Assembly: GCA_025363475.1 (NCBI GenBank)
Contig: JANYDS010000096.1
Location: 62,001-126,000 of the forward strand
Origin: Terriglobia bacterium
Lineage (GTDB): Bacteria > Acidobacteriota > Terriglobia > Bryobacterales > Bryobacteraceae
Length of the DNA stretch: 64,000 bases
Reading direction: 5' to 3'
Below are positions 27,186-36,859 of this stretch, in pieces. Positions within the stretch are counted from its first letter, which is position 1. Each line of letters starts with the position of its first letter. Both the position numbers and the translations under genes were made by a program. The notes beneath the pieces are model-generated. The model did no database searches and was not told the origin of the DNA. It was given only the letters and a program-made list of their open reading frames with translations.

Positions 27186-28477
27186 TGGAACTCCTGCGCT
27201 CCACAATTTTTCATACTCCAAACAATCCCTTCCGTTCGCCGGATACCTTTGTTGCGCTGGAAGACGGCGGCCTGCTGATTACCGAAGGCCGCGTAACCGG
27301 CTGCGCTGACTATTCCACGTTGCGCACTACCCATCCGGACGCGGTTGTCCGCGATCTGCGGGGCGGTTTTATCGTACCCGGCCTTGTAGACGCCCACGTT
27401 CACTTTCCCCAGGTGCGCATCATCGGCGGCCTGGGTTACTCGCTGCTCGACTGGCTGGAACAATTGACTCTGCCGGAAGAGGCCCGTCTCGCCGATGTCA
27501 CGTACGCTTCCGCGATCGCCGGTGAGTTTGTCAACGCGCTGGCAGCGCACGGCACCACCACTGCCCTGGTCTTCGGTTCGCACTTCGCCCCTGCAACAAC
27601 TGCCCTCTTTGAAGCGGCGGAAAAACGCGGGCTGCGTGTCTTCAGTGGACTGGTGCTTTCTGATCGCCTGATGCGCCCGGAACTCCACCAGTCTCCGGAT
27701 TCTGCGTGGCGCGAAAGTAAAGCTCTCGCAGAACGCTTCCACGGCAACGGGCGACTGGGCTACGCCGTGACGCCGCGCTTCGCACTCTCGTGTTCGGAAG
27801 CCATGCTGGAAGTCTGCGGCGCATTGCTTCGTGACGACGCCACGCTGCGGTTTACATCCCATATCAATGAAAATCCGCGCGAAATTGAAGAGGTCGAAAG
27901 ACTCTTCGCTGGTGCCAGCGACTACCTTGAAGTCTATGAACGCTTCGGCCTGACCGGTCCGAATTCTGTTCTGGCCCACAGCGTCCACACGACCAACGAG
28001 CAACTTGTCCGCCTGGCGACAAGCCGAACATCTATCGCACATTGCCCCTGCAGTAATGCCTCTCTGGGCAGTGGTGTTATGCCGATGAAACGGCATCTTG
28101 ATCATGGAGTCCCTCTGGCGCTGGGAACGGATGTCGGTGGTGGCACCGGCTTCGGCATGATGAAAGAAGCCCTCCAGGCCTATCTGCAACAAAGGGTTGC
28201 CGCAGAGCCGTTCACACTCACCCCCGCGCAGATGTTGTATTTGGCGACCCGGGCTGGTGCGGAAGCTCTGGGCCTGGGCAATCAAACCGGCGACTTTACA
28301 TCAGGCAAAGCCGCCGATTTCGTATACCTGAAACCGGTTGCTGGCAGTGTGCTCGACGGCGTTCTGAAACACACCGAAGCCCCTGAGCGAAAGCTGGCGG
28401 CGCTATTCACACTCGCCGGCGCAGAGTGCGTCAGAGAAGTTCGCGTGGCCGGAGATCTGGTTTTTCATGCAGCTTGA
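27185..28477 (+). CDS. guaD: Guanine deaminase
   Basis: Hydrolyses guanine to xanthine and ammonia, feeding xanthine dehydrogenase. About 430 residues with complete amidohydrolase metal ligands: DAHVHFPQ (His71, His73), FTSHINENPREIEEV, LAHSVHTTNEQ and LGTDVGGGTGFGM. The HCPCSNASLGSG block is characteristic of GuaD. ATG 27185 shares its A with the xdhB stop (TGATG), so translation is coupled. It overlaps uraD by 11 bases. Confidence 0.94.
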   Translation: MELLRSTIFHTPNNPFRSPDTFVALEDGGLLITEGRVTGCADYSTLRTTHPDAVVRDLRGGFIVPGLVDAHVHFPQVRIIGGLGYSLLDWLEQLTLPEEARLADVTYASAIAGEFVNALAAHGTTTALVFGSHFAPATTALFEAAEKRGLRVFSGLVLSDRLMRPELHQSPDSAWRESKALAERFHGNGRLGYAVTPRFALSCSEAMLEVCGALLRDDATLRFTSHINENPREIEEVERLFAGASDYLEVYERFGLTGPNSVLAHSVHTTNEQLVRLATSRTSIAHCPCSNASLGSGVMPMKRHLDHGVPLALGTDVGGGTGFGMMKEALQAYLQQRVAAEPFTLTPAQMLYLATRAGAEALGLGNQTGDFTSGKAADFVYLKPVAGSVLDGVLKHTEAPERKLAALFTLAGAECVREVRVAGDLVFHAA

Positions 28478-28952
28478 CCAGATCAACGCGCTCACAACGG
28501 AACAGTTCATAGCCCTGTTGGGCGGCATCTTTGAACACTCGCCCTGGGTGCCGGAACGCGCATGGCCGGAGCGTCCGTTTACTTCAGTCAGCCACCTGAG
28601 TGACCGCATGAACGCAGTCGTACAAGCCGCCTCCCGCAACGAACAACTCGCGCTTCTCCGCGCCCATCCGGATCTGGGGACCCGCGCTCAGGTGAGCCAG
28701 AGTTCCACCAGTGAACAAGCCGGGGCCGGACTCAACCAGCTCACACAAACCGAATACGATGACCTGCTGAACCTGAACTCCGCCTACCGCGCGAAGTTCG
28801 GTTTCCCCTTTCTCTGCGCAGTAAAAGGCAGCGGTAAGGCAGCCATCCTCGAAGCCCTCCGAACACGCTCAAACTCCGCCCCGGAATTAGAATTTGAAGA
28901 GGCCCTGCGGCAGGTATTCCGCATCGCCCGTTTTCGACTGGAAGACTTATGA
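28467..28952 (+). CDS. uraD: 2-oxo-4-hydroxy-4-carboxy-5-ureidoimidazoline (OHCU) decarboxylase
   Basis: Third enzyme after xanthine oxidation: decarboxylates OHCU to S-allantoin. 161 residues, standard length. Family signatures are RAHPDLGTRAQ with the catalytic His, SEQAGAGLNQL, and LNSAYRAKFGFPFLCAVKG. The start ATG lies inside the 3' end of guaD. Its 3' end overlaps the uricase start (ATGA). All three enzymes of urate-to-allantoin conversion are consecutive here. Confidence 0.94.
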   Translation: MQLDQINALTTEQFIALLGGIFEHSPWVPERAWPERPFTSVSHLSDRMNAVVQAASRNEQLALLRAHPDLGTRAQVSQSSTSEQAGAGLNQLTQTEYDDLLNLNSAYRAKFGFPFLCAVKGSGKAAILEALRTRSNSAPELEFEEALRQVFRIARFRLEDL

Positions 28953-29812
28953 ATCAATTCGCCAGTGGTTGGAAAAAGAGTTACTACGGTAAAGGCGATG
29001 TAATCGCCTACCGGCTCCACCGCGACGGCAAGCCGCCCACAGGCCAGAGTGCTTTCTTTGGCGCGAACGTCCTGATCCTGATCTACGGCGAAGCCTTCTG
29101 GCCCACTTACACGACAGGCGATAACTCAAGTCTGGTGGCCACAGACTCGATGAAGAATTTCATTCAGCGCGAGACCCTGAACTTCCCCGGCGATGACCTT
29201 GAAGCCTACTGCCAGTTCCTGGGCGAAAAATTCATGGGGCTGTACCCGCAGGCGGAAGGTGCGCAGGTTACCGCCAGCCAGATTCCCTATGAAACTCTGA
29301 CGGCCAGCGGGATTTCTTTCGTACCCGCAGGACCCGATTGTGCGAATGCACGCCTCGAACTGGTACGCGATAGCGCGGCGCTCAAGACGCAGGAGCTTCG
29401 TTCCGGCATCAAAGGTTTTCGTCTGCTGCGACTCAATGGAAGTGCCTTCAAGGGTTTTGTACGCGACCAATACACCACGCTGCCCGATATCCTGAATCGC
29501 CCGCTGCATATGTGGCTCGATCTTGACTGGAGTTACATCAACGCCGAGTCAGCTTTCAGCAAAGGTGCAGTCACAGCCGGCGCACGCAAAATCGTGCATG
29601 AAGTGTTTGATGGTTTTGAATCGGGCAGCATTCAGCAGATCATCCATCAGATCGGCACCCGTATGCTGAATGACATTCCCGCGATTGCCGGGATCCATCT
29701 CGAAGCCAGCAATCGCACCTGGGATACGATCACCGAACCCGGCGACACGCTGGGTGTCTACACCGATGCCCGCCCGCCCTACGGTTGCCTCGGCCTCTCG
29801 CTGCGGAGATAA
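28949..29812 (+). CDS. uox: Urate oxidase (cofactor-free uricase)
   Basis: Converts urate and oxygen to 5-hydroxyisourate and hydrogen peroxide. 287 residues, similar to other bacterial uricases. The charge-relay residues are visible: Lys in YGKGDVIAYR, Thr in VATDSMKNFI and His near GIHLEASNRTWDT. Substrate-binding stretches GSAFKGFVRDQYTTLPD and RPPYGCLGLSLRR complete the fold. ATGA overlap with uraD. The hydrogen peroxide product needs a catalase; the only katG in the window is a remnant at 61722. Confidence 0.95.
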   Translation: MNQFASGWKKSYYGKGDVIAYRLHRDGKPPTGQSAFFGANVLILIYGEAFWPTYTTGDNSSLVATDSMKNFIQRETLNFPGDDLEAYCQFLGEKFMGLYPQAEGAQVTASQIPYETLTASGISFVPAGPDCANARLELVRDSAALKTQELRSGIKGFRLLRLNGSAFKGFVRDQYTTLPDILNRPLHMWLDLDWSYINAESAFSKGAVTAGARKIVHEVFDGFESGSIQQIIHQIGTRMLNDIPAIAGIHLEASNRTWDTITEPGDTLGVYTDARPPYGCLGLSLRR

Positions 29813-29814
29813 AT

Positions 29815-30147
29815 ATGGCCCGAATATCCACGCACGTTCTTGATGTCTCGCGGGGCAAACCCGCGCCAGGGATTGCAGTCGAATTGCGCCGTGATGACAT
29901 TTCGATCGCAACCGCCACAACCAATGCCGATGGCCGCACCGACGCGCCTCTGCTCAGTGCCGACGCGCTCCCGGTCGGCCAGTATGAGCTGATATTCCAA
30001 GCGGGGCCATACCTGACAGCGACAGGCGCAGCGCCGCTCTTCTTCGACGAAATCAAACTGCAGTTCCATGTAAATGATGCGCAGGCAAATTACCACGTCC
30101 CCCTGCTGCTGGCGGCACATGGCTACAGCACATATCGCGGATCATGA
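29815..30147 (+). CDS. uraH: 5-hydroxyisourate hydrolase (transthyretin-like)
   Basis: Opens the ring of 5-hydroxyisourate to OHCU. 110 residues. The family's three signatures are present: STHVLDVSRGKPA at the N-terminus, the Arg in TTNADGRTDAPLL, and the C-terminal YRGS tetrapeptide that forms the active site. ATG 29815 follows the uricase stop by two bases with GGAGAT upstream. It precedes the next gene with an ATGA overlap. Confidence 0.95.
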   Translation: MARISTHVLDVSRGKPAPGIAVELRRDDISIATATTNADGRTDAPLLSADALPVGQYELIFQAGPYLTATGAAPLFFDEIKLQFHVNDAQANYHVPLLLAAHGYSTYRGS

Positions 30148-31367
30148 AAACCCTTGCTGAACGCGTAATCGCCTGCTGCCGGGAACTTGCGACGTTTACC
30201 GAAGAGCCGGGCAGCACCACCAGAACTTTTCTTTCACTACCCATGCAGGACGTCCACCACGCACTACGCGTCTGGATGGAAAGGCTCGGGATGCGCGTCT
30301 CCGTTGATGCTGCGGGCAATCTGAGAGGCATCCGCCGTCTGTGCGCTTCGCGCAAAAATTATAGACAGGCGTCGCGCAGGCTGCTGATCGCGTCTCACCT
30401 CGACACGGTGCCCAATGCGGGTGCGTTCGATGGCATCCTCGGCGTGGTCCTCGGCATCGCACTTGTTGAAGCGCTCGCGGATCAATGTCCGGATCTCATG
30501 CTCGAAGTCATTGGCTTTTCCGAAGAAGAAGGGGTGAAGTTTGGTGTGCCATTCATCGGCAGCCGGGCACTTGTCGGCACCCTCGATCACGCCCTCATCA
30601 ACAGCGGCGTGGGCCATGCCATTCGCGCCTTCGGACTCGACCCCGCGGACATCCCAAAAGCACGTCTGACGCCAGACACAATCGGGTATCTGGAATTCCA
30701 CATCGAACAGGGTCCGGTACTCGAAAGCCTCGGCTTCCCTCTGGGTATTGTCGATGCGATTGCCGGACAATCACGGCTCATGTTCACTTTTACCGGAGCG
30801 GCAAACCATGCCGGCACCACTCCCATGAACTTGCGCCGCGATGCAATAGCGGCAGCGGCTGAATGGATTGGCTGCGTGGAAGCACTGGCAGGCAACACCC
30901 CCGGTCTGGTCGCAACCACGGGATCCATCTCTGTCGAACCCAATGCCACCAACGTGATCGCGGGACTGGTCCGCGCCACTCTCGATATCCGCCATCCCCT
31001 CGACGAAACACGAGAAGCAGCCCTAAACCAGCTCACCACCAGCGCCGAGCAAATCTGTCAGCGACGCGGAATCACGCTGGCCCGGGAGCAGCGTCTGAAT
31101 CAGGCAGCAGTCTCCATGAACCCGCACCTCACTGGACTCCTCACGCAAGCCGTTACAGACGCAGGCTTCCCCATCCACCGCATCATCAGCGGAGCTGGCC
31201 ACGATGCCATGATCATCGCCCCGCACGTGCCTGCCGCCATGCTTTTCCTGCGCAGTCCCGGCGGCGTCAGCCATCACCCGGACGAGTCAGTAATAACGGA
31301 AGATGTGGCAGCAGCGCTCGAAGTTGGACTTAAATTCATCTACCTACTGGAGGCCGCCCATGTTTGA
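30144..31367 (+). CDS. allC: Allantoate amidohydrolase (M20 family, AllC-like)
   Basis: Hydrolyses allantoate to ureidoglycine, carbon dioxide and ammonia. 407 residues with the M20 metal motifs: ASHLDTVPNAGAFDGILGV, the catalytic FSEEEGVKFG, HIEQGPVLESLG, ANHAGTTPMNLRRDA and SGAGHDAMI. Assignment to AllC rather than a generic N-carbamoylase rests on the operon (next to allB and allE). ATG 30144 overlaps the uraH stop; it overlaps allB by eight bases. A second M20 enzyme ends the operon. Confidence 0.88.
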   Translation: MKTLAERVIACCRELATFTEEPGSTTRTFLSLPMQDVHHALRVWMERLGMRVSVDAAGNLRGIRRLCASRKNYRQASRRLLIASHLDTVPNAGAFDGILGVVLGIALVEALADQCPDLMLEVIGFSEEEGVKFGVPFIGSRALVGTLDHALINSGVGHAIRAFGLDPADIPKARLTPDTIGYLEFHIEQGPVLESLGFPLGIVDAIAGQSRLMFTFTGAANHAGTTPMNLRRDAIAAAAEWIGCVEALAGNTPGLVATTGSISVEPNATNVIAGLVRATLDIRHPLDETREAALNQLTTSAEQICQRRGITLAREQRLNQAAVSMNPHLTGLLTQAVTDAGFPIHRIISGAGHDAMIIAPHVPAAMLFLRSPGGVSHHPDESVITEDVAAALEVGLKFIYLLEAAHV

Positions 31368-32706
31368 TCTCGTCATTCGCGGCGGAGTCGTAGTCACCCC
31401 GCATGGAACGATCAATGCCGATATCGCAATTGAAAACGAACGGATCGCAGCCCTCGGCCCTGAACTGCCCTCGGGTAAATCCGAAATCGACGCCAGCGGC
31501 ATGACCGTAATGCCGGGTCTGATCGATATCCACCTCCACTTCAACGAACCTGGCCGCACCGAATGGGAAGGTGCCGCCACCGGTAGCCGCGCCTTCGCTG
31601 CCGGCGGCGGAACACTCTATTTCGACATGCCGCTCAACTCATCGCCCTGCACCGTTGGCCCGCATGAGTTCGACGCCAAATCTAAAGCACTCGCTGCGGC
31701 TTCCATCACGGACTTCGCGCTCTGGGGCGGCATCATCCCAGGCAACCTGAATGCCCTTGGTGATCTTGCCGAATGCGGCGTGGTCGGCTTCAAAGCCTTC
31801 ATGTGCGATTCGGGCCTTCCGGAGTTTCCGCGTGCCGACGACCTTACGCTCTACGAAGGCATGCGCGCCGCCGCCAGACTGGGCCTGCCGGTAGCGGTCC
31901 ATGCGGAAAGTGAAGAGATCACCAAAGCCCTTGCCCGCCGCATCGCCGCCAGCGCACGCCACGATATTCCCGCCTTCCTCGAATCCCGTCCCGTGCTGGC
32001 AGAGGTGGAGGCAATCCACCGCGCCGGCCTGCTGGCACGCGAGACAAAATGTAAGCTGCACATAGTCCACATCAGCTCCGGCAGCGGTGTAGCGGCAGCC
32101 CTGGAAGCCCGCTCACTGGGCGCTGATATCTCAATCGAAACGTGCCCGCACTACCTGATGTTCACGGACGACGATCTGTTGCGTACCGGCGCTTTATTAA
32201 AATGCACGCCGCCCCTGCGCGGGGCTTCCGAACGCGATGAGCTTTGGGCTGCAGTCCAGCGCGGCGAAGTGGATATGTTCGGGTCTGACCACTCCCCCTG
32301 TCCGCCCGAAATGAAACAAGCCGAAGACTTCTTCGGCATCTGGGGTGGTATTGCCGGAGTGCAATCGACACGCAGTGCCCTCGCAAGAAAGGGTCTGGAT
32401 CCGTGGAGACTGGCCGAACTCACGTCCGCAAACCCTGCCACCCGCTTCGGCATTAGAGACAAAGGCACAATAGAAACGGGGCAGCATGCGGATTTCGAAA
32501 TTGCCGATCCGGTCAAATCTTACACGGTGGATTCCAGCGCACAGCACCAGCGGCATCGGGCTTCGCCATATCTGGGAATGAAGCTCCGCAGCGTCACAAG
32601 GCAAACCATCCGTCGCGGTCAGGTGATCTGGTCAGACGGTAAAATTACGGCCACTACCAACGGAAAGCTGGTAATTCCGCAGCGGAAAATGAAGACAAGG
32701 AATTGA
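31360..32706 (+). CDS. allB: Allantoinase
   Basis: Hydrolyses allantoin to allantoate. 448 residues. Dihydroorotase-class metal ligands are all present: DIHLHFNEPGRTEWEG, the carboxylated Lys in VVGFKAFM, VAVHAESEE, LHIVHISSGSG and FGSDHSPCPPEMK. ATG 31360 is chosen because GGAGG lies six bases upstream; the frame is open from 31303. It directly abuts allE, whose ATG begins one base after the stop. Confidence 0.94.
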   Translation: MFDLVIRGGVVVTPHGTINADIAIENERIAALGPELPSGKSEIDASGMTVMPGLIDIHLHFNEPGRTEWEGAATGSRAFAAGGGTLYFDMPLNSSPCTVGPHEFDAKSKALAAASITDFALWGGIIPGNLNALGDLAECGVVGFKAFMCDSGLPEFPRADDLTLYEGMRAAARLGLPVAVHAESEEITKALARRIAASARHDIPAFLESRPVLAEVEAIHRAGLLARETKCKLHIVHISSGSGVAAALEARSLGADISIETCPHYLMFTDDDLLRTGALLKCTPPLRGASERDELWAAVQRGEVDMFGSDHSPCPPEMKQAEDFFGIWGGIAGVQSTRSALARKGLDPWRLAELTSANPATRFGIRDKGTIETGQHADFEIADPVKSYTVDSSAQHQRHRASPYLGMKLRSVTRQTIRRGQVIWSDGKITATTNGKLVIPQRKMKTRN

Positions 32707-33426
32707 ATGCAAAATCTCGGCTTTACCCGCAGCAGCAACAAGCAGGATCATATTCTGCAAACACCTGATACGTTCGTCCGCGCACCCCTGCCGGGCATGC
32801 TGGATGCGACTGCCATCATCCATATCGCCCCGGCGCGTGGCGCGGGTTTCACACAATACACTGTTGAGTTCGAAGCCGGTGGCTCATTCATTCCTGGCCC
32901 CACACAGACATTCATCTATGTGCTGGAAGGCCAGCTTACAGCAGGCGAACAAACTCTGGGACCCAACCACTACGCTTACCTGCCGGAAGGCACTGAGGTT
33001 GAAGTCTCCGCACAAGACTCCGCACGTGCAGTCTTCATTGAAAAGCCCTGTAATGACCTTGACAGCGGCGACCCCGAACCATTTTCCGGCAGCGAACAGG
33101 CGGTTACATCCACACCACTTGCCGGTGATGACGCGCTCCAGGTGCGAACCCTGTTTCCCGATGACCCCGCGTACGATTTTGCCGTCAACACCATGGAATA
33201 TCAGCCCGGCGCGCGCCTTTCCATGGTGGAAATTCACGTGATGGAACATGGCCTGCTCATGCTCGAAGGCGAAGGTATCTACCGGCTGGGCGACCACTGG
33301 TATCCGGTTAAAGCGGGTGACTTCATCTGGATGGCACCCTATTGTCCACAGTGGTTCGGAGCTTTCGGCAAGACCCCTGCAAAATATCTGATCTACAAAG
33401 ACTGGAACCGCCACCCACTGGCCTGA
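32707..33426 (+). CDS. allE: (S)-ureidoglycine aminohydrolase, bicupin
   Basis: Releases ammonia from (S)-ureidoglycine to give (S)-ureidoglycolate. 239 residues with two cupin domains. The second holds the Mn site: MEYQPGARLSMVEIHVMEHG followed by KAGDFIWMAPYCPQWFGAFG near the C-terminus. Its presence shows that the pathway goes through ureidoglycine, as in E. coli and plants. It lies between allantoinase and the final M20 hydrolase. Confidence 0.93.
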   Translation: MQNLGFTRSSNKQDHILQTPDTFVRAPLPGMLDATAIIHIAPARGAGFTQYTVEFEAGGSFIPGPTQTFIYVLEGQLTAGEQTLGPNHYAYLPEGTEVEVSAQDSARAVFIEKPCNDLDSGDPEPFSGSEQAVTSTPLAGDDALQVRTLFPDDPAYDFAVNTMEYQPGARLSMVEIHVMEHGLLMLEGEGIYRLGDHWYPVKAGDFIWMAPYCPQWFGAFGKTPAKYLIYKDWNRHPLA

Positions 33427-33431
33427 CGAAC

Positions 33432-34670
33432 ATGAATCTGAATATTGAAATTACGCAACTTTCCACCGAACTCGATAAACTGGCCACCTTTACTGACGCC
33501 CCGTATCCCGCCGTCACCCGCATCGTGTTTTCTGAACCGGACCGCCGCGCCCGCGAGTGGCTGAGGCGCGTTTGCGCCGACGCAGATCTCGATGTCCGCG
33601 AAGACGCCATCGGTAATATGTTTGCGCGCTGGCCTGGCTCCGATCTCAGTCTTGGCGCGATAGGTACCGGCTCTCATACTGACGCGATTCCGCACTCTGG
33701 CCGTTATGACGGGACCGTGGGCGTGCTCGGCGGACTCGAAGCCATCCGCGCGCTGAAAGATGCAGGTTTTCAACCCCGCCATTCCATCGAACTACTAATG
33801 TTCACCTCCGAAGAGCCGACCCGCTTCGGAATTGGCTGTCTGGGGAGCCGCCTGCTGGCAGGCACAATAGAGCCTTCCGTTGACGATACCTACTTTGACG
33901 CTGCGGGCCGTTCTCTGCGCGAAATACGTACTGAAGCCGGCTTTACCGGTGAACTCTCAACGGTCCCTCTCGCCGCCGATTATTATTCAGCGTTTGTCGA
34001 ACTCCATATTGAACAGGGCCCTCTGCTGGAACAACGCAATGTTCCCCTGGGAATCGTAACCGCCATCGCAGCCCCGGCCAGCGTCCGGGTGCTTGTTGAC
34101 GGGCAGGGCGGGCACGCTGGTGCCGTTCTTATGCCCGCCCGCCATGACGCTTTTATGGCAGCCGCCGAGATCGCGCTGGCCCTTGAAGCCGCTGCCATCG
34201 GCACGGGCGCAATCGATAGTGTTGCCACTACCGGCATTTGCGAACTTTTCCCCGCAGCCGTCAACAGCATCCCCAGCAACGTCAACATGGCGATGGATAT
34301 CCGCGACATCGATGAAGCCCGCCGCGACGGCATGCTCACCGCACTCGAGGTGGCATGCGCAAATGTGTCCGCCCGCCGCGGCGTCACCGCCCGCATCGAA
34401 ATCATCAACCGTGATGCGCCTGCGAAGTGCGATCCACTGATTATTGCCGCCCTTGAAAACGCCTGCGCAACCCATGAACTGGCCTTCGATTCCATGGTGA
34501 GCCGTGCCTATCACGATTCCCTCTTCATGTCGCGCATCTGTCCCGTTGCCATGCTCTTCATCCCGTGCAAAAACGGCGTCAGCCACCGGCCGGAAGAATA
34601 TGCCAGCCCGGAAGCACTGGAACAGGGTGTCCGGGTGCTGGCGGAAACGCTGGCGGCGCTGGCCTCTTAG
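33432..34670 (+). CDS. M20-family amidohydrolase, probable ureidoglycolate amidohydrolase
   Basis: Probably splits ureidoglycolate to glyoxylate, carbon dioxide and ammonia, finishing purine use. About 412 residues: TGSHTDAIPHSGRYDGTVG, TSEEPTRFGIGCLGSRLL, ELHIEQGPLLEQ and GQGGHAGAVLMP are M20 hallmarks, and SRAYHDSLFMSRICPVAM resembles plant-type ureidoglycolate amidohydrolases more than AllC. ATG 33432 follows the allE stop by five bases; the frame is open from 33342. An alternative is a second allantoate or N-carbamoyl amino acid hydrolase. Confidence 0.85.
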   Translation: MNLNIEITQLSTELDKLATFTDAPYPAVTRIVFSEPDRRAREWLRRVCADADLDVREDAIGNMFARWPGSDLSLGAIGTGSHTDAIPHSGRYDGTVGVLGGLEAIRALKDAGFQPRHSIELLMFTSEEPTRFGIGCLGSRLLAGTIEPSVDDTYFDAAGRSLREIRTEAGFTGELSTVPLAADYYSAFVELHIEQGPLLEQRNVPLGIVTAIAAPASVRVLVDGQGGHAGAVLMPARHDAFMAAAEIALALEAAAIGTGAIDSVATTGICELFPAAVNSIPSNVNMAMDIRDIDEARRDGMLTALEVACANVSARRGVTARIEIINRDAPAKCDPLIIAALENACATHELAFDSMVSRAYHDSLFMSRICPVAMLFIPCKNGVSHRPEEYASPEALEQGVRVLAETLAALAS

Positions 34671-34712
34671 CAATCCCCTACAATCGACTATGCGCCCGTA
34701 AGTTTCGCATTT

Positions 34713-35543
34713 ATGGAAAAAGCTCTCTCCAGTCACGTTGTCGTCAACCACCGTTTGAGCACTTCCTGGCTTCAGCGGGTGGAAGCTGCGGGTATTGGCG
34801 CGGTGGAGCTTTTCTGCGCGCCGCAGCACTTGAACTGGCGTGATAAATCTCAGGTGGAAGACCTGGGCCACTGGTTTCGGGATTCCACAGTCAAGCTGCA
34901 CTCGCTGCATGCACCGATGTTTACCGATGAGATCTGGGGCCGGTCCGGGCCGGATACCCATATCAACATCACGGAAAGGGCCAAAGCGCTGCGCCTGCAG
35001 TGGGTGGGCGAAATCAAGCGCGCAATCGAAGTCGCTGAGATCATTCCGTTCCGTTATCTGATTCAGCATCTGGGCGTGAACGGGCAGGAATATTCGGATT
35101 ATTTTCTGGATTCGGCGTTCTCTTCACTCGAAGAACTTTACGTCTTCGCCCGGCAGCGTGGTGTGGAAATCCTGCTGGAAAATACGCTGAATGATCTCTC
35201 GACTGCCGAGCGCCTGGAACACTTCAACCGCACCACACATCTGAATCTGAATTATGTTTTCGATGCAGGCCACGCTCACATCGGCGCGGGCATTGAGAAT
35301 GAGTTCGGCATCATGAAACAGCGCATCCGTTCGCTGCATCTGCACGACAACAACGGCAAAGAAGACCAGCACCTGTTTCCCGTGCGCGATCAAACCGGCA
35401 CGGTCGATTGGAAGGCTGCCATGAAACTGCTGCGCACGTGCCCCGGCCAATATCCCTTGATGCTGGAACTGCGCGAAGTGCCTGAGATGGAAAACCCCGT
35501 CGGCGAAATTGCCAAAGTATTTAAGGACCTCGAAGCCCTCTAA
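34713..35543 (+). CDS. Sugar phosphate isomerase/epimerase-like TIM barrel
   Basis: 276 residues of the AP-endonuclease-2 superfamily. Metal-site candidates are [36 protein letters not shown] and the final MLELRE, matching the usual Glu-Asp/His-His-Glu arrangement. Such proteins isomerise sugars or act on inositol-like compounds; the substrate is unclear. It starts 42 bases after the purine operon and ends two bases before asnS, so it may belong to either transcript. Confidence 0.83.
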   Translation: MEKALSSHVVVNHRLSTSWLQRVEAAGIGAVELFCAPQHLNWRDKSQVEDLGHWFRDSTVKLHSLHAPMFTDEIWGRSGPDTHINITERAKALRLQWVGEIKRAIEVAEIIPFRYLIQHLGVNGQEYSDYFLDSAFSSLEELYVFARQRGVEILLENTLNDLSTAERLEHFNRTTHLNLNYVFDAGHAHIGAGIENEFGIMKQRIRSLHLHDNNGKEDQHLFPVRDQTGTVDWKAAMKLLRTCPGQYPLMLELREVPEMENPVGEIAKVFKDLEAL

Positions 35544-35545
35544 TC

Positions 35546-36853
35546 ATGTCTCTCAGAATCACTATTTCCGATGCAGCCGGTCACGCGGGCGAGACTGTTG
35601 AAATTGCCGGCTGGCTCTACAACTTGCGCAAATCCGGCAAGATTGTCTTCCCCATTCTGCGCGACGGCTCCGGCATCATGCAGTGTGTTGCCCTTAAGAG
35701 TCTGCTGCCCGAAGAAGTTTTTGAAGAGCTGAAGCACCTCACTCAGGAATCGTCGCTCATCGTGCGTGGCAAACTGCGCGCTGAAGTCCGCGCGCCGGGC
35801 GGCTATGAGCTTGATGTGGAAGGCGTCACGATCCTCCAGAAAGTATCGGAGACTGAGCCGTATCCGATCACGCCCAAGGACCACGGCATTGAGTTCCTGA
35901 TGGACCACCGGCACCTCTGGCTGCGCTCCCAGCGCCAGCACGCCATCATCCGGGTGCGTCACGAAATCATCAAAGCTGTTCGCGACTATTTCGACAGCCA
36001 TGGCTTCACGCTGGTCGATACGCCCATCTTCACGCCGGCGGCCTGCGAAGGCACCACTAACCTTTTCGAAGTGAACTACTTCGAAGACGATAAGGCCTAT
36101 TTGACGCAGTCCGGCCAGCTTTACAGCGAAGCCACGGCGATGGCGTTCGGCAAGGTCTACTGCTTTGGCCCAACCTTCCGTGCCGAGAAATCCAAGACCC
36201 GCCGCCACCTCACTGAGTTCTGGATGGTGGAACCGGAAATGGCCTTCGCTGACCTGGAAGAGATCAAGCGGGTCGCTGAGGAGATGATCCTCTTCATCGT
36301 GGGGCGCGTACTCGAAAACAAGCGCGAAGAACTTAAAGTTCTGGAACGCGACATCTCCAAACTCGAAATGATTCAGGGTCCGTTCATCCGCATGAGTTAC
36401 GACGACGCGGTGAAGAACCTGCAGGCCAACGGTTCCGAAATCGTTTGGGGAGGCGACCTCGGCGGCGGGGATGAAACCATCCTCACCAAACAGTTCGACA
36501 AGCCGATCATGGTGGATCGTTTCCCCACAGCCATCAAAGCGTTCTATATGCAGCCCGATCCCGAACGTGAAGAGGTTGCGCTTGGCGTCGATGTGCTCGC
36601 ACCCGAAGGGTACGGCGAAATCATCGGTGGCGGCCAGCGCATCCACGATCCTGACCTGCTGTTGCGCCGCATCGAAGAGCACGGCCTTCCCAAAGAAGCC
36701 TTCGACTGGTATCTCGATTTGCGCAAATATGGCACCGTGCCGCACGGCGGTTTCGGTATGGGTATTGAACGCTGTGTGGCCTGGATTTGCGGCCTGGAAC
36801 ACATTCGCGAAACCATCGCATTCCCGCGTCTGCTCAACCGGCTGCGCCCGTAA
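35546..36853 (+). CDS. asnS: Asparaginyl-tRNA synthetase
   Basis: Charges tRNA-Asn. 435 residues: an OB-fold anticodon-binding domain ([21 protein letters not shown]) then a class II core. Motif 2 is [21 protein letters not shown] minus its last residue; motif 3 is [20 protein letters not shown]. The stretch [13 protein letters not shown] resembles the short AsnRS type. It is only two bases from the preceding gene and seven from ddl. A long antisense frame over this gene is a shadow. Confidence 0.93.
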   Translation: MSLRITISDAAGHAGETVEIAGWLYNLRKSGKIVFPILRDGSGIMQCVALKSLLPEEVFEELKHLTQESSLIVRGKLRAEVRAPGGYELDVEGVTILQKVSETEPYPITPKDHGIEFLMDHRHLWLRSQRQHAIIRVRHEIIKAVRDYFDSHGFTLVDTPIFTPAACEGTTNLFEVNYFEDDKAYLTQSGQLYSEATAMAFGKVYCFGPTFRAEKSKTRRHLTEFWMVEPEMAFADLEEIKRVAEEMILFIVGRVLENKREELKVLERDISKLEMIQGPFIRMSYDDAVKNLQANGSEIVWGGDLGGGDETILTKQFDKPIMVDRFPTAIKAFYMQPDPEREEVALGVDVLAPEGYGEIIGGGQRIHDPDLLLRRIEEHGLPKEAFDWYLDLRKYGTVPHGGFGMGIERCVAWICGLEHIRETIAFPRLLNRLRP

Positions 36854-36859
36854 AAAAAT

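Noticed and set aside
27131-28285. 384-codon antisense frame over guaD
   Set aside because: Guanine deaminase motifs on the plus strand are complete; the antisense frame has none.
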